DNA of 64,000 nucleotides from Turneriella sp942492915 (GTDB taxonomy: Bacteria; Spirochaetota; Leptospiria; Turneriellales; Turneriellaceae). The notes under the pieces are model-generated. The model was not told where the DNA came from. It did not search any database and worked only from the letters and a program-made list of their open reading frames with translations. A program made the translations under genes and the position numbers. The first letter of the stretch is position 1. Every line of letters begins with the position of its first letter. The stretch covers positions 558,001-622,000 of the forward strand of contig OW818662.1 in assembly GCA_942492915.1 (NCBI GenBank), read 5' to 3'. Of this stretch, positions 23,195 through 32,287 are shown in pieces.

Positions 23195-24313
23195 TCAGCG
23201 CTCAGCGATCGGTACGTATTTCAGGCTCTTCTTGCCGGTATAGACGCCGCGGGGTCTGATCAGCTTATTCTCGGCGTATTGTTCAGCAATATGCGCCAGA
23301 TAGCCGGCAGTGCGCCCCATGGCAAAAATGCACGTATAGATTTCGGCGCTGAGCCCCAGCAGGTAGAAGGCAAGCCCCGAATAGTAGTCAACGTTGGCGT
23401 GCAGCCCCTTACGCTTCAGCATCTCTGCTTCGACCGAAATTGCCGTTTCGTATATCTTCTGTTCATTGCGCTCTGTGCTCAGCGACTTGCAAAGATCCCG
23501 TAAGACCGGCACGCGCGGGTCGCCGTTCTTGTATACGCGGTGGCCAAAGCCCATGATCAGATGCTTCTTTTTCAGTTGCGTCTCAAGGTAATCGGCAACA
23601 TTACCCGGCTCACCAATCGTGAGTAGCATTTCTATCGCACGCTGGTTCGCGCCGCCGTGCAAGTTGCCCTGCAGTGCGCTGACTGCAGTGACCAGGCACG
23701 AATAGGTATCTGCCTGCGTCGCTGCGGTGATGCGCGCCGCGTAGGTCGAGGCATTGAGTTCGTGTTCTGCATAAAGTATCAGCGTCGTTTCGAGCAGGCG
23801 TTCGGTCGCCGCATCGGGTGCATTGCCTGTGAGACAATGCAGAAAATTACCCGCGATCGAGAGATCAGGGTTTGATTCGACATGACTTTTCGCGTTGCGG
23901 TGACGCGCGATTGCGGCGACGATAGCCGGTATTTTTGCGAGCAGTCGAATCGACTTGCGCCGCAGCGCGGGGCTCGAATTGTCTGCCGAGTCGGGATCGT
24001 AAAGTCCCAGAGAGGAAATCAGAGTGCGTAGCACCGCCATCGGGTGCGCCTCGCGCGGCACGTGGTTGATATGTTCTGTGACCTCGCGCGGCAGCATGTA
24101 TTCTGCGGTAAGCGCCTGCCTGAAACCCGCGAGCTCTTTTTGCGAGGGCAGCTTGTCGTTCCAAAGCAGATAAGCGACTTCTTCGAAAGTCGCCTGCGCG
24201 GCGAGATCTGTGATGTTGTAGCCGCGAAAAGCAAGGCCCTTCTGGTTGATTTCGCAAATCGAAGATTCCAGCACTTCGATGTCTTCGAGTCCTGCATGAT
24301 GGTCTGTAGACAT
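23195..24313 (-). CDS. gltA: citrate synthase
   Basis: ATG 24313 (MSTDHHAGLEDIEV) is chosen; a longer frame to 24469 would run into the divergent gene and lacks homology-like sequence. The catalytic His residues are in NLHGGANQRA and GFGHRVYKNGDPR, and the C-terminal segment EIYTCIFAMGRTAGYLAHI carries the late conserved Arg. Length (about 372) suits the short bacterial form, which includes methylcitrate synthases. It condenses oxaloacetate with acetyl-CoA; propionyl-CoA use cannot be excluded. Confidence 0.92.
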   Translation of the reverse strand: MSTDHHAGLEDIEVLESSICEINQKGLAFRGYNITDLAAQATFEEVAYLLWNDKLPSQKELAGFRQALTAEYMLPREVTEHINHVPREAHPMAVLRTLISSLGLYDPDSADNSSPALRRKSIRLLAKIPAIVAAIARHRNAKSHVESNPDLSIAGNFLHCLTGNAPDAATERLLETTLILYAEHELNASTYAARITAATQADTYSCLVTAVSALQGNLHGGANQRAIEMLLTIGEPGNVADYLETQLKKKHLIMGFGHRVYKNGDPRVPVLRDLCKSLSTERNEQKIYETAISVEAEMLKRKGLHANVDYYSGLAFYLLGLSAEIYTCIFAMGRTAGYLAHIAEQYAENKLIRPRGVYTGKKSLKYVPIAER

Positions 24314-24402
24314 GCCGCCGTTTGCAGCGGTTACGTACCATGGCAAGTGGAAAAAGTCTTGCCGCGCACACTTTCTTCTGCGGACGCATGATGCAGAAAC
24401 CC

Positions 24403-24924
24403 ATGATGAATAAAATTTGTTTGTTGCTTCTGTTGACAATGACGTCGGTCTTCGCTGCCGAACCGTCACCGGCCACGAGGGATTTCAAGAATAAAAAGGC
24501 CCGCTATTCTGTGGCATATCCTTCTGACTGGAATATCCAGGAGCTCGAGGGCGGCAACGTCGTGATTATCGCTTCACCCGATGGCAAAGCGAGCTTCACC
24601 GTGACCGTTGGCGAGATCAGGCGCGGGCGCCCGGCCTGCGAATTTCTTGCTGAGCGCGACGCAGCGTTTGAACCGAAACGCGTAAACCTTCTGCCCGAAG
24701 ACAAAAGGCCGATAACGGCAGCAGAGAAAAAGTTTATGGCTGTCGACGATGGCTGTCTCGCGACCTACCAGTCTGAGGTTGACGCGAAAGAAATTATCCA
24801 GGGTGTAGGCGTCTATGCAAAGCGGGGCCAGGTGTGGATTGTAGAACAGAAACTACCTCTTGCCGAGCATGCACGATTTGGCAATGCCCTGAGCGGCATC
24901 GCCCGCTCTTTCAAAACCTATTAA
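24403..24924 (+). CDS. exported hypothetical protein, PsbP/DUF1795-like
   Basis: ATG 24403 starts a signal peptide (NKICLLLLLTMTSVFAAEP). The mature part begins FKNKKARYSVAYPSDWNIQ, the 'Y..SYP.DW' opening common in PsbP- and DUF1795-like periplasmic proteins, with VVIIASPDGKASFTV next. Two Cys (RPACEF, DDGCLA) may pair. It is a lone gene divergent from citrate synthase, with a hairpin after its stop. Confidence 0.7.
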   Translation: MMNKICLLLLLTMTSVFAAEPSPATRDFKNKKARYSVAYPSDWNIQELEGGNVVIIASPDGKASFTVTVGEIRRGRPACEFLAERDAAFEPKRVNLLPEDKRPITAAEKKFMAVDDGCLATYQSEVDAKEIIQGVGVYAKRGQVWIVEQKLPLAEHARFGNALSGIARSFKTY

Positions 24925-24951
24925 GCCCTCGCAGCGTCGCTTCCGGATTTT

Positions 24952-24972
24952 GGCAGCCAGGGGGCTGCCTTT
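24952..24972 (+). terminator. hairpin after the DUF1795-like gene
   Basis: Stem GGCAGCC/GGCTGCC with a four-base loop, followed by TTT only. It is placed 27 bases after the stop at 24924, so a weak intrinsic terminator is likely. Confidence 0.5.
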
Positions 24973-25045
24973 CAGGTTCATTGAATAAAACCGGGCAAGC
25001 ACACAATTTGTCGACAGTCTGTCTTTCGTGTAGTTTTTTCCATTC

Positions 25046-27544
25046 ATGAAGCGCCGAATTTTCCCATCGAACTACTCTTCGGCGCGCCGCCTGGTATTGG
25101 TTGCCCTTGCCTTGATTCTGGTAAATGCTGCGAATGCGCAGGTGGCGCCGGGGCAGGGCGATGTATTGCAGACAAACCGCATGATCGATACACCGAACCT
25201 GCCGCAGAAATCGGTCGCGACTTCAGACGATACGACGAGCCTCTATTTTAACCCCGCCGGTCTCGGCTACCACGCGCTGCAACTTGGATATTTTTACGGG
25301 CGCAACCAGCAGAACCGGCTTGATGATCACATGGTGTTTCTCAATCTGCTCGGGATTGCCTTCTCGACGCAGTGGCGCCTCGGCGATACAAACGAATATG
25401 CACGCCGCTACACGCTCGGCATGGGTATCATCAACACGCCCGTGTTCTCGCTCGGAACTTCGTACAGCTGGTACAATTCATCATTCGCCTATCTCGATCG
25501 TTACAACCAATGGGATATAGGCGCGATCTTTCGCCCGTGGCGACGGCTCTCGTTCGGTGCGGTTGGGCGCGCGCTGAACAAACCTCTTTTCAGGGGAGAA
25601 ATTTTTGAAACCAACTGGGATTTCGGTATCGGCATCAGGCCGCTGCCGGGAAAGTATGTGGAGAACCTGACCCTCTCTGCAGACTTCAACGTTGCACCGG
25701 CAACGACGTGGAACACGGTGCGCCCCAAGTTCATCGCCGAAGCATCGCTATGGCCGGGTAATACGCTTTACGCAGGTTACGGTGAAAACACGGGCGCATT
25801 CTTCGGCCTGCGCTTCGCGCAGTACATCAGCCAGCTTTCTCTGCAGGCGAGCACTCCCACCGATGCCGGTGCGTTTCTCGGCGGCGGCATTCTTATCGGG
25901 CGCGAACGGTATGCGACAGGTATCTCAGCACTCGGGCGGTACCTTGAAGTGCGGCTCGATGATCCGGTGCCAGAACGTAAACAAGAGGGTTTTTTCTTTC
26001 TCTCAGAAAATTTCACGTTTCTTGAATTGATCCGCACTATTGAAACAGCCAAGAAAGACGCGCAGATTCGTGGCATTCTCATCACCGGGCGTGATTTTCA
26101 CGGTGGCTGGGGGCAGGCAGAAGAGCTGCGCGCAGCCCTCTTGAGTTTTCAGCAGAAAAAGCCCGTTTACGCATATCTCGAAAACGCGGGCAACAAAGAA
26201 TACTATATCGTCAGCATGGCCGATCGCATCTTCATGCCGCAGTCAGCGATGCTCGACGTTTCAGGACTCAAAGCCGAAGCTTATTTTGTCAAAGATTTAC
26301 TGAATAAAGTAGGGGTCAAAGCAGACTTTATTGCGTTGGGTGATTACAAGTCGGCTCCTGATCGTATGACGCGTTCTGAACCCACGAAGTTCGACCGGGA
26401 GCAGTTAGAAAGTATCCTGAAATCCGGGGTGGGTGAAATGAAGGCTGCGATCATCGCCGGCAGATTGCGCGTGAAAGACGTCAATCTCGACGCGATCATG
26501 GACAAAGGACTCTATACCGCGACGCGCGCGCAAGAGGCAGGTCTCATCGATGAAACGGCGTATCTCAGCGACGTCGAAAACCAACTGACCGCGCAGGGCA
26601 TCTCTGCTGCGCCCTGGCGCATCGCAGCGGCTGACTATTCGAAGACACGTTTTTATGACGATACATGGGGTACGAAACCGACGATTGCTGTGCTGGTGCT
26701 CGCCGGCGAAATTATGTCAGGGACATCGAGGTCCGAGGGACTTTTTAGCGGCGGTACAGTTGGCTCAGATACCATACAAGAAGTATTAAACGAAATCAAA
26801 GAAGATGGCAACATCAAGGGCCTGGTGCTGCGCATTGATTCTCCCGGAGGGTCGAGCCTTGCATCTGATCTCATGTGGAACAAGATTCGCGAAGTCAAAA
26901 AGGCACGCGGCAATGATTTCCCGATAGTCGTTTCCATTGGTAACATGGCGGCTTCGGGCGGCTATTATCTGGCGGTCGGTGGCGATGAGATTCTGGCGAG
27001 CAACACAAGTATTACGGGGTCTATCGGTATTTTTACGGGCAAGTTCAACGTCAAAGGTCTCTACGATTGGTTAGGAGTTCGCAAGTACACTTTCAAAACG
27101 CACAAGAATGCGGCGCTCTATTCCGAGTCTGATAACTTCTCTGATGAGGAGCGTTTGCTGATACGTGAGCAGCTCACAGAATTCTATGACCTCTTTCTTA
27201 AACGCGTCGGCGATAACCGCGGCAAATCGGCAGAAGCGATTCGCCCGCTGGCTGGCGGCCGCGTCTACAGCGGCAAAGACGCCATCGAGAAAAAACTCGC
27301 AGACCGACGAGGCGGACTCTTGCTGGCCCTGCAGATTGTGCGCGAAAAAGCTGACATAGACGAGAGCTATTACCAGCTTCATGTGTACCCCAGCGAAGCG
27401 CAGAACCTGCTGTCGCTCGGCGACCCGCGCAAGCTAATGCTTCCAGGACTGCTGCGTGAAGCGGCACGGCTCGTTGGCAAAACAGAAAGTATCAAAGACG
27501 AAAAGATGCTTTTTCTGATGCCTTACGACATCGAGATTCGCTAA
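25046..27544 (+). CDS. sppA: signal peptide peptidase SppA with N-terminal barrel-like domain
   Basis: After a signal peptide (VLVALALILVNAANAQ), residues about 35-305 are rich in alternating aromatic and polar strands (TTSLYFNPAGLGYHALQLGY), like PorV/FadL-type outer-membrane barrels. From about 315 on comes a 67K-type SppA with two repeats. The catalytic Lys435 (LGDYKSAPDRM) and Ser637 (NMAASGGYY) are both present, spaced as in E. coli SppA. SppA normally cleaves leftover signal peptides. The barrel fusion at the N-terminus is unusual and would put the protease in the outer membrane or periplasm. The next gene starts three bases on. Confidence 0.85.
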   Translation: MKRRIFPSNYSSARRLVLVALALILVNAANAQVAPGQGDVLQTNRMIDTPNLPQKSVATSDDTTSLYFNPAGLGYHALQLGYFYGRNQQNRLDDHMVFLNLLGIAFSTQWRLGDTNEYARRYTLGMGIINTPVFSLGTSYSWYNSSFAYLDRYNQWDIGAIFRPWRRLSFGAVGRALNKPLFRGEIFETNWDFGIGIRPLPGKYVENLTLSADFNVAPATTWNTVRPKFIAEASLWPGNTLYAGYGENTGAFFGLRFAQYISQLSLQASTPTDAGAFLGGGILIGRERYATGISALGRYLEVRLDDPVPERKQEGFFFLSENFTFLELIRTIETAKKDAQIRGILITGRDFHGGWGQAEELRAALLSFQQKKPVYAYLENAGNKEYYIVSMADRIFMPQSAMLDVSGLKAEAYFVKDLLNKVGVKADFIALGDYKSAPDRMTRSEPTKFDREQLESILKSGVGEMKAAIIAGRLRVKDVNLDAIMDKGLYTATRAQEAGLIDETAYLSDVENQLTAQGISAAPWRIAAADYSKTRFYDDTWGTKPTIAVLVLAGEIMSGTSRSEGLFSGGTVGSDTIQEVLNEIKEDGNIKGLVLRIDSPGGSSLASDLMWNKIREVKKARGNDFPIVVSIGNMAASGGYYLAVGGDEILASNTSITGSIGIFTGKFNVKGLYDWLGVRKYTFKTHKNAALYSESDNFSDEERLLIREQLTEFYDLFLKRVGDNRGKSAEAIRPLAGGRVYSGKDAIEKKLADRRGGLLLALQIVREKADIDESYYQLHVYPSEAQNLLSLGDPRKLMLPGLLREAARLVGKTESIKDEKMLFLMPYDIEIR

Positions 27545-27546
27545 AC

Positions 27547-28401
27547 ATGGCCTCCGGAAAAAAGCACATTGTCTGCTGCAACTTTTCGCCGTTGCTGGCT
27601 AAGCCTGCGCTGAACCGCAAACGCATTTTGCAATGGGTGCGCGAACTTGCAGACAGCGGCGAGAGACCCGATCTGGTTGTTTTGCCCGAACTTGCGCTCA
27701 GCGGCTATTTGCTCGAGAGCCTGGTTGCCGAGTGCGCCCAGACGGTTAACCAGATCAATGATTTTGCCGCAGAGCTCGCTGAATCGGGACTGCCAGCTTC
27801 AACTGAATTTATTCTTGGGCTTCCGCTCAGCGAAGGCGGTGAGATCTTTAATGCGGCCGTGGCGCTCGCGGGCGGTAAAGTCAGGCACCTGCACCGCAAA
27901 CTGTTCTTGCCGACGTACGGAATGTTCGACGAAGGCCGCTATTTTACGCGCGGTACAACATTTAACACCTTCGAAGGAGCGCTCGGCAAAACAGTCATTC
28001 TGATCTGCGAAGACGCGTGGCATGCTGAGCTGGCCTACGCAGCATCGGTGGCAGCCGCAGATGCGGTGGTGGTGATTTCGGCCTCGCCCGCCCGTGGAGA
28101 AACTGCCGGCAACGATTTTGCATCGACCGTGCGGTGGCGCAACCGGCTGCAAACTTACGCCGAATCGTATGGGCAGACATACATCTACTGCAACCGTGGC
28201 GGCGTCGAAGACGGCATACTTTTTGACGCGTCGAGCTTTGTACTCGATCATGAGGCAAACTTTACAGAACCTGCACCGCATGCCCAGGGTAGCGTGAGCT
28301 ACTTCTCGCGCAGCCGTTCGGGCGAGCATGCAGGCTTTTCGGGTAATTCATCACGGCAAAATGACCGTGATCTGGTTCTCAGCATTCTCGCAAGCCTGTA
28401 G
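27547..28401 (+). CDS. carbon-nitrogen hydrolase (nitrilase superfamily)
   Basis: 284 residues with the Glu-Lys-Cys triad in family motifs: VVLPELALSGY (Glu), LHRKLFLPTYGMFDEGRYF (Lys), LICEDAWHAEL (Cys). It resembles the glutaminase part of NAD synthetases and simple amidases; no synthetase domain follows. The substrate is unknown. It begins directly after sppA and shares its operon. Confidence 0.85.
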   Translation: MASGKKHIVCCNFSPLLAKPALNRKRILQWVRELADSGERPDLVVLPELALSGYLLESLVAECAQTVNQINDFAAELAESGLPASTEFILGLPLSEGGEIFNAAVALAGGKVRHLHRKLFLPTYGMFDEGRYFTRGTTFNTFEGALGKTVILICEDAWHAELAYAASVAAADAVVVISASPARGETAGNDFASTVRWRNRLQTYAESYGQTYIYCNRGGVEDGILFDASSFVLDHEANFTEPAPHAQGSVSYFSRSRSGEHAGFSGNSSRQNDRDLVLSILASL

Positions 28402-28405
28402 TTGA

Positions 28406-29077
28406 TTAAGGCAACAATCTGTTCAGGTAATCGCGCTCGCGTTCTTCGATCGCGACCATGAAGGGTTCGGCATTTTTAACCGACTTGAAAGACCGGTAGC
28501 CTTCCATAAAGAACTCCATGATATATTCTACTCCGAGCGCGCGCGCAGCAAACTGTGTCGGTTTAATCACAAAACCCAGAAACGGCACGTGCGCCAGCCT
28601 GTGAAAAAACCGGGTTGTCTCCATCAATAGCTGTAACTGAATCTCTCTTTCCTCTTTATTATTGAGCGCGCGGTAGCACGTTTCAAAGTCGGCAAGCGTC
28701 ATAGCGTGTTTTTTGCGCGATTTGATAAATTCTTTAGCTACGCGCAGGTCAAGTTCGTCGGTCAGTTCATTGAGCTGCTTCAGCTGCGTCACCCGGGTGA
28801 TGCGCTTAGGGTTCACGGCAGCGGAGAGTTTCTCGTAGATTTTGTTAAAAGCCGCATCACGGCTCGCTTTGTCGCCAGCGCCATAGATTTGCTCAAAAAA
28901 GTATTTGGCGATCTTAGTGTATTCGGGGTTTTTGAAGTAGTCGTCGTAAGTTATTCTCAGGCGTTCGACCTGAACCTTGCGTACCTGATCGACGATGAAA
29001 AGTTCATCAGAGGTCGCATCGTCCAGCGCCGACTTCGGCTCATCGGCTTTCTCTTTCTTCTTTCTGCCGAATGCCAT
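28406..29077 (-). CDS. hypothetical protein with FFLEELY-like motif
   Basis: 223 residues, soluble, strongly charged at the N-terminus (FGRKKKEKADEPK). It contains AKYFFEQIYGAGD, matching the pattern that names the FFLEELY-motif family, known in spirochaetes and proteobacteria without an assigned function. The rest is helical. It lies downstream of the enoyl-CoA hydratase gene on the same strand, eight bases away. Confidence 0.7.
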   Translation of the reverse strand: MAFGRKKKEKADEPKSALDDATSDELFIVDQVRKVQVERLRITYDDYFKNPEYTKIAKYFFEQIYGAGDKASRDAAFNKIYEKLSAAVNPKRITRVTQLKQLNELTDELDLRVAKEFIKSRKKHAMTLADFETCYRALNNKEEREIQLQLLMETTRFFHRLAHVPFLGFVIKPTQFAARALGVEYIMEFFMEGYRSFKSVKNAEPFMVAIEERERDYLNRLLP

Positions 29078-29085
29078 ATTAGTGC

Positions 29086-29877
29086 TCAGAATTTAGGCGC
29101 GCGCTTCTCGAGAAAAGCGCCGAGGCCCTCGTGCGCTTCTGCTCCGCTGAAGAGTGCTGCGAACTGTTCCGCTTCGAAATCGAGCGCCTGCGGCATGGGC
29201 TTGTCGGCTCCGTTGAGTATGGTGTGCTTGAGCGTGCGAATTGCCTGCGGTCCCGAAGCCAACACCTTCACCGCCACCGCTTCTGCGTCGGCGATCAGGT
29301 TCGCTGCCGGGCTGACTTTCGATGCCAAACCTATCCGCAGCGCCTCTTCGGCGCCGATACGCTCTGAGGTCAGCGACAGGTAAGTAGCGGTACTGAGTCC
29401 GACCAGGCGCTGCAGGCGCTGCGTGCCGCCGAACCCCGGGATTAGCCCGAGCGTCGGTTCGGGAAGGCCAGCCTGCGCAACGTCGGCGAACAGACGAATA
29501 TCGGCGGCCATCGCAAGTTCGAGGCCACCACCGAGGGCAAAACCGTTCACCGCAGCGATAAAGATGACCGGCGAGGTTTCCATGCGTGAGAAGATACGGT
29601 GGCCAAGCAGCGAATATTCTTTCGCCTGCTCGGCACTCATGCCTTTCATTTCGCTGATGTCTGCGCCGGCGACGAAAGCTTTGCCTGCACCTGTCAGAAT
29701 CGCGACGCGCGTGCCGCTCGATTCGAGTTCGGTGATCAGCGCGTCGAGGTCATGAAAGACACCCGAGGCGAGCGCATTCATAGGGGGGGAGTTTAAAGTC
29801 ACCAGCGCATACCCGGCTGATGCGCCTGACTTCAGCGTTGCGGTTTTTTGTTCCGAGGCAAGAAACTTATACGACAT
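29086..29877 (-). CDS. enoyl-CoA hydratase/isomerase family protein
   Basis: 263 residues. Crotonase motifs: VAILTGAGKAFVAGADISEM (oxyanion hole), AAVNGFALGGGLELAMAADI, AGLPEPTLGLIPGFGGTQRL with the catalytic Glu region. Hydrates trans-2-enoyl-CoA in fatty-acid degradation. Leptospirales live on fatty acids, so a beta-oxidation role is natural. The neighbour mqnC lies 54 bases upstream on the same strand. Confidence 0.93.
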   Translation of the reverse strand: MSYKFLASEQKTATLKSGASAGYALVTLNSPPMNALASGVFHDLDALITELESSGTRVAILTGAGKAFVAGADISEMKGMSAEQAKEYSLLGHRIFSRMETSPVIFIAAVNGFALGGGLELAMAADIRLFADVAQAGLPEPTLGLIPGFGGTQRLQRLVGLSTATYLSLTSERIGAEEALRIGLASKVSPAANLIADAEAVAVKVLASGPQAIRTLKHTILNGADKPMPQALDFEAEQFAALFSGAEAHEGLGAFLEKRAPKF

Positions 29878-29931
29878 GGCGTGAAGGCGGGGATAAGAGA
29901 TGCGCTGTCAACGCAAACGAATGACGCCGGT

Positions 29932-31014
29932 TTAATCGCCGTGATCGGTTTTTGCGCCGCGTATGTAGTTAAAGCTGCGTCTCACGGGGGTAAAACCCGC
30001 TTCTTCGATGAAGCCGCGCGACTCATCGGTAGATTTGAGGCCAAATGAGCGCAATACGTTCTCTTCGATAACGGGAGAGTTGATATCGTCAGCGCCGAAA
30101 TGCAGCGCGAGTTCGCCGAGCTGTTTACCCGCAACCATAATCGAAACCTCGATGTGAGGTATGTTGTCGAGAAACAGGCGGCTCAGAGAAATCATTTTGA
30201 GGTATTCGTGCGGCGCGACCTTACGCAGTTTGAATTTCTTCGTCTGCGCCTGGAAAGTCCAGGGTACAAACGAGAGAATACCCGAAGTTGTATCTTGCAG
30301 TTCGCGCAAAGCCGCGAGGTGTGCAATAATTTCGTTATCGTGTTCTTCGCTGCCCCAGACAATATTTGTCGAGCTCTTCAAACCGTTTTGCTGCGCGATG
30401 CGCATCGCGCGCAGCCAGTCGGCGGTCGATGCTTTTTTCGGAGAGAGAATGTCGCGCATGCGGTCGGTCAGAATTTCAGCGCCGGCGCCGGGAAAACTGT
30501 GCATGCCTGCCGCTTTGAGTTCGGCAAAAACGGCCGCCAGATCGTTACCAGTTTCTTTTTCCATGAACAAAACTTCGACGGGAGAAAATGCGCGAATATG
30601 CACTTCGGGAAATTTCTCTTTCACGGCGGCGAGCGTGTCGGTATAGTAGCGCATCGGCAGATCGGGGTTGACTCCCCCTTGAAGAAAAAGCTGCGGAGAG
30701 TCGAGCCTGATTGCCTCGTCGACCTTTCTTAAAATCTCGTCGGTCTGCAGGTTGTAACCTTTGCCAGAGCCTACTTCATCCATGAACGAACAGAAGCTGC
30801 ATTCGACGTTGCAATAGTTTGTGTAGTTGACGACGCGAAACGCCGTATACGAAACTTCGCCCGGTGGATTCAATCGGTTTCTGATTTCGACCGCAGCGTT
30901 GCCGAGGTCGCGAAAGTTTGCGTGGCGCCAGAGGTAGAGGGCGTCGTCGGGCGTCATGCGCGTACCCGCGAGCGTCTGGTCAAGAATCTGTACAGTGCGC
31001 TTGTCTGCTGCCAT
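29932..31014 (-). CDS. mqnC: radical SAM enzyme of the futalosine pathway, MqnC-like
   Basis: 360 residues with the CNVECSFC cluster motif (Cys-x3-Cys-x2-Cys) and the family marks FSPVEVLFM, HSFPGAGAEILTDRM and TNIVWGSEEHDNEI. MqnC closes the ring of dehypoxanthine futalosine in menaquinone synthesis. MqnE is the nearest alternative, as is the CofH family; the overall pattern favours MqnC. Its start overlaps the stop of the upstream barrel gene in TAATG. Confidence 0.82.
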   Translation of the reverse strand: MAADKRTVQILDQTLAGTRMTPDDALYLWRHANFRDLGNAAVEIRNRLNPPGEVSYTAFRVVNYTNYCNVECSFCSFMDEVGSGKGYNLQTDEILRKVDEAIRLDSPQLFLQGGVNPDLPMRYYTDTLAAVKEKFPEVHIRAFSPVEVLFMEKETGNDLAAVFAELKAAGMHSFPGAGAEILTDRMRDILSPKKASTADWLRAMRIAQQNGLKSSTNIVWGSEEHDNEIIAHLAALRELQDTTSGILSFVPWTFQAQTKKFKLRKVAPHEYLKMISLSRLFLDNIPHIEVSIMVAGKQLGELALHFGADDINSPVIEENVLRSFGLKSTDESRGFIEEAGFTPVRRSFNYIRGAKTDHGD

Positions 31015-32141
31015 TAGAATACCTGTCCGTTGATACCCAGAAAAATCTGGAAGCGGTTGCCACCTGCGGCGTAAAACGGCGCTTCGATGCGCGAGAACAG
31101 GGCGCTGCGGCTGCCGGCGACACCGTCAGGCAAGTCGAGAATAAAACCTGCGCCGGCGCCCGCGTGAAAGCGGCGGCCGTTAAATTCGCGGTCAAAAGTT
31201 ACCGCATCGGCGACAATCCACAAATGCAGCGGGCCGATTGCATGAAAAATTGCATCGAAGTTTGCGAGCGAAAACGCAGGCGCCCTGAATTCTGAGAACG
31301 AATAGCCTGCGACGCGGCGGTAGCGTGCTTCGGGACCCCCCACCGAAAAGGATTGAATGATATCCTGGTCATGCCCTGGCAGTGCAAAGTTCGTTGCCCC
31401 GGCACGCAGCGTGCCCATGATACGCATGTTACCGCCGAAGAATGCTTCTCCGCCGCGCAGCACTATTTCGTTGAGAATGACCTCTTTGCGCGCCGAGCTG
31501 AGGTCGATGCCACTGCTGCGCCATATATAGACATCACCGTCGACGAGTTTTTGCGATTCGACGCTTGCATAGAGCGCCACGCCGGTGATCGCGTAAGGCC
31601 TGGGCGCTGCCATATGAAAATATCCGAAAGATAGCTGTTGTACCAGCGAAGTGCCAGGCGAAGACACCTGCAGCACCGTGTTTGTCGTTTCGCGCCGCGC
31701 GAGTTCATAACGCTGCGCGCCGATAGAATAGCGCAGCGAAAGTTCACGGTAGCGCAGTTCGGTATAGACCGAGCCTCGGTAAAACGGTGCATTCAGCGAA
31801 ACGGATATTGTTTCGGCTCCGGTTGACGCGTTGACGATGTGGTTGAGGTTCTGGTAGTCAAATACATGTACTTTGGCAAAAGCGCCAGCGCGCAGCCAGC
31901 CGAAAATACCGTACGCGTAATCTCCGTATAGGGAATCAAGATCGTATTCAAACGCCAGAAAATCTTTTCGGTGTAAGAGTTCGTTGGCATAAAGACGGTA
32001 TTGCGCGGTCGCAAAACTGTAACCCGGCGCCGCCGCGACACTGCCGGCAAGCTGGTATTCCTGATAGAGCGCCGAAGCAGGGGAGGTTCCCGCGAGAGCG
32101 AGTATGGTTACCAGGCTAAAAACTCGGTATCTCTGCTTCAC
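31014..32141 (-). CDS. outer-membrane barrel protein, hypothetical
   Basis: 375 residues with a signal peptide (VFSLVTILALAGTSPASA) and then alternating beta strands rich in Tyr, Phe and Gly (SYTELRY-like elements, FLGINGQVF at the end). The C-terminal Phe is the usual mark of outer-membrane barrels. No family is recognised. It is translationally coupled to mqnC through TAATG but is functionally unrelated to it as far as can be seen. It is divergent from the seven-gene envelope operon. Confidence 0.7.
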   Translation of the reverse strand: MKQRYRVFSLVTILALAGTSPASALYQEYQLAGSVAAAPGYSFATAQYRLYANELLHRKDFLAFEYDLDSLYGDYAYGIFGWLRAGAFAKVHVFDYQNLNHIVNASTGAETISVSLNAPFYRGSVYTELRYRELSLRYSIGAQRYELARRETTNTVLQVSSPGTSLVQQLSFGYFHMAAPRPYAITGVALYASVESQKLVDGDVYIWRSSGIDLSSARKEVILNEIVLRGGEAFFGGNMRIMGTLRAGATNFALPGHDQDIIQSFSVGGPEARYRRVAGYSFSEFRAPAFSLANFDAIFHAIGPLHLWIVADAVTFDREFNGRRFHAGAGAGFILDLPDGVAGSRSALFSRIEAPFYAAGGNRFQIFLGINGQVF

Positions 32142-32287
32142 CTGCAGGCAACCGCTGCCCTCTCAGCAGGTGGTAAAGCCTTTCGTCACGGAGTAAATTT
32201 GTCCGTTTCAGGCCATAGGGACGTCTTTTTGATTGACGGCAACGTCAGTTAGTATGAAACCGTCAGCTTCACCTATGCAATTTTCAG

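Noticed and set aside
32142..32287. Promoters in the divergent gap (TTGATT with TAGTAT)
   Set aside because: The spacing is only 15 bases and neither hexamer is convincing.
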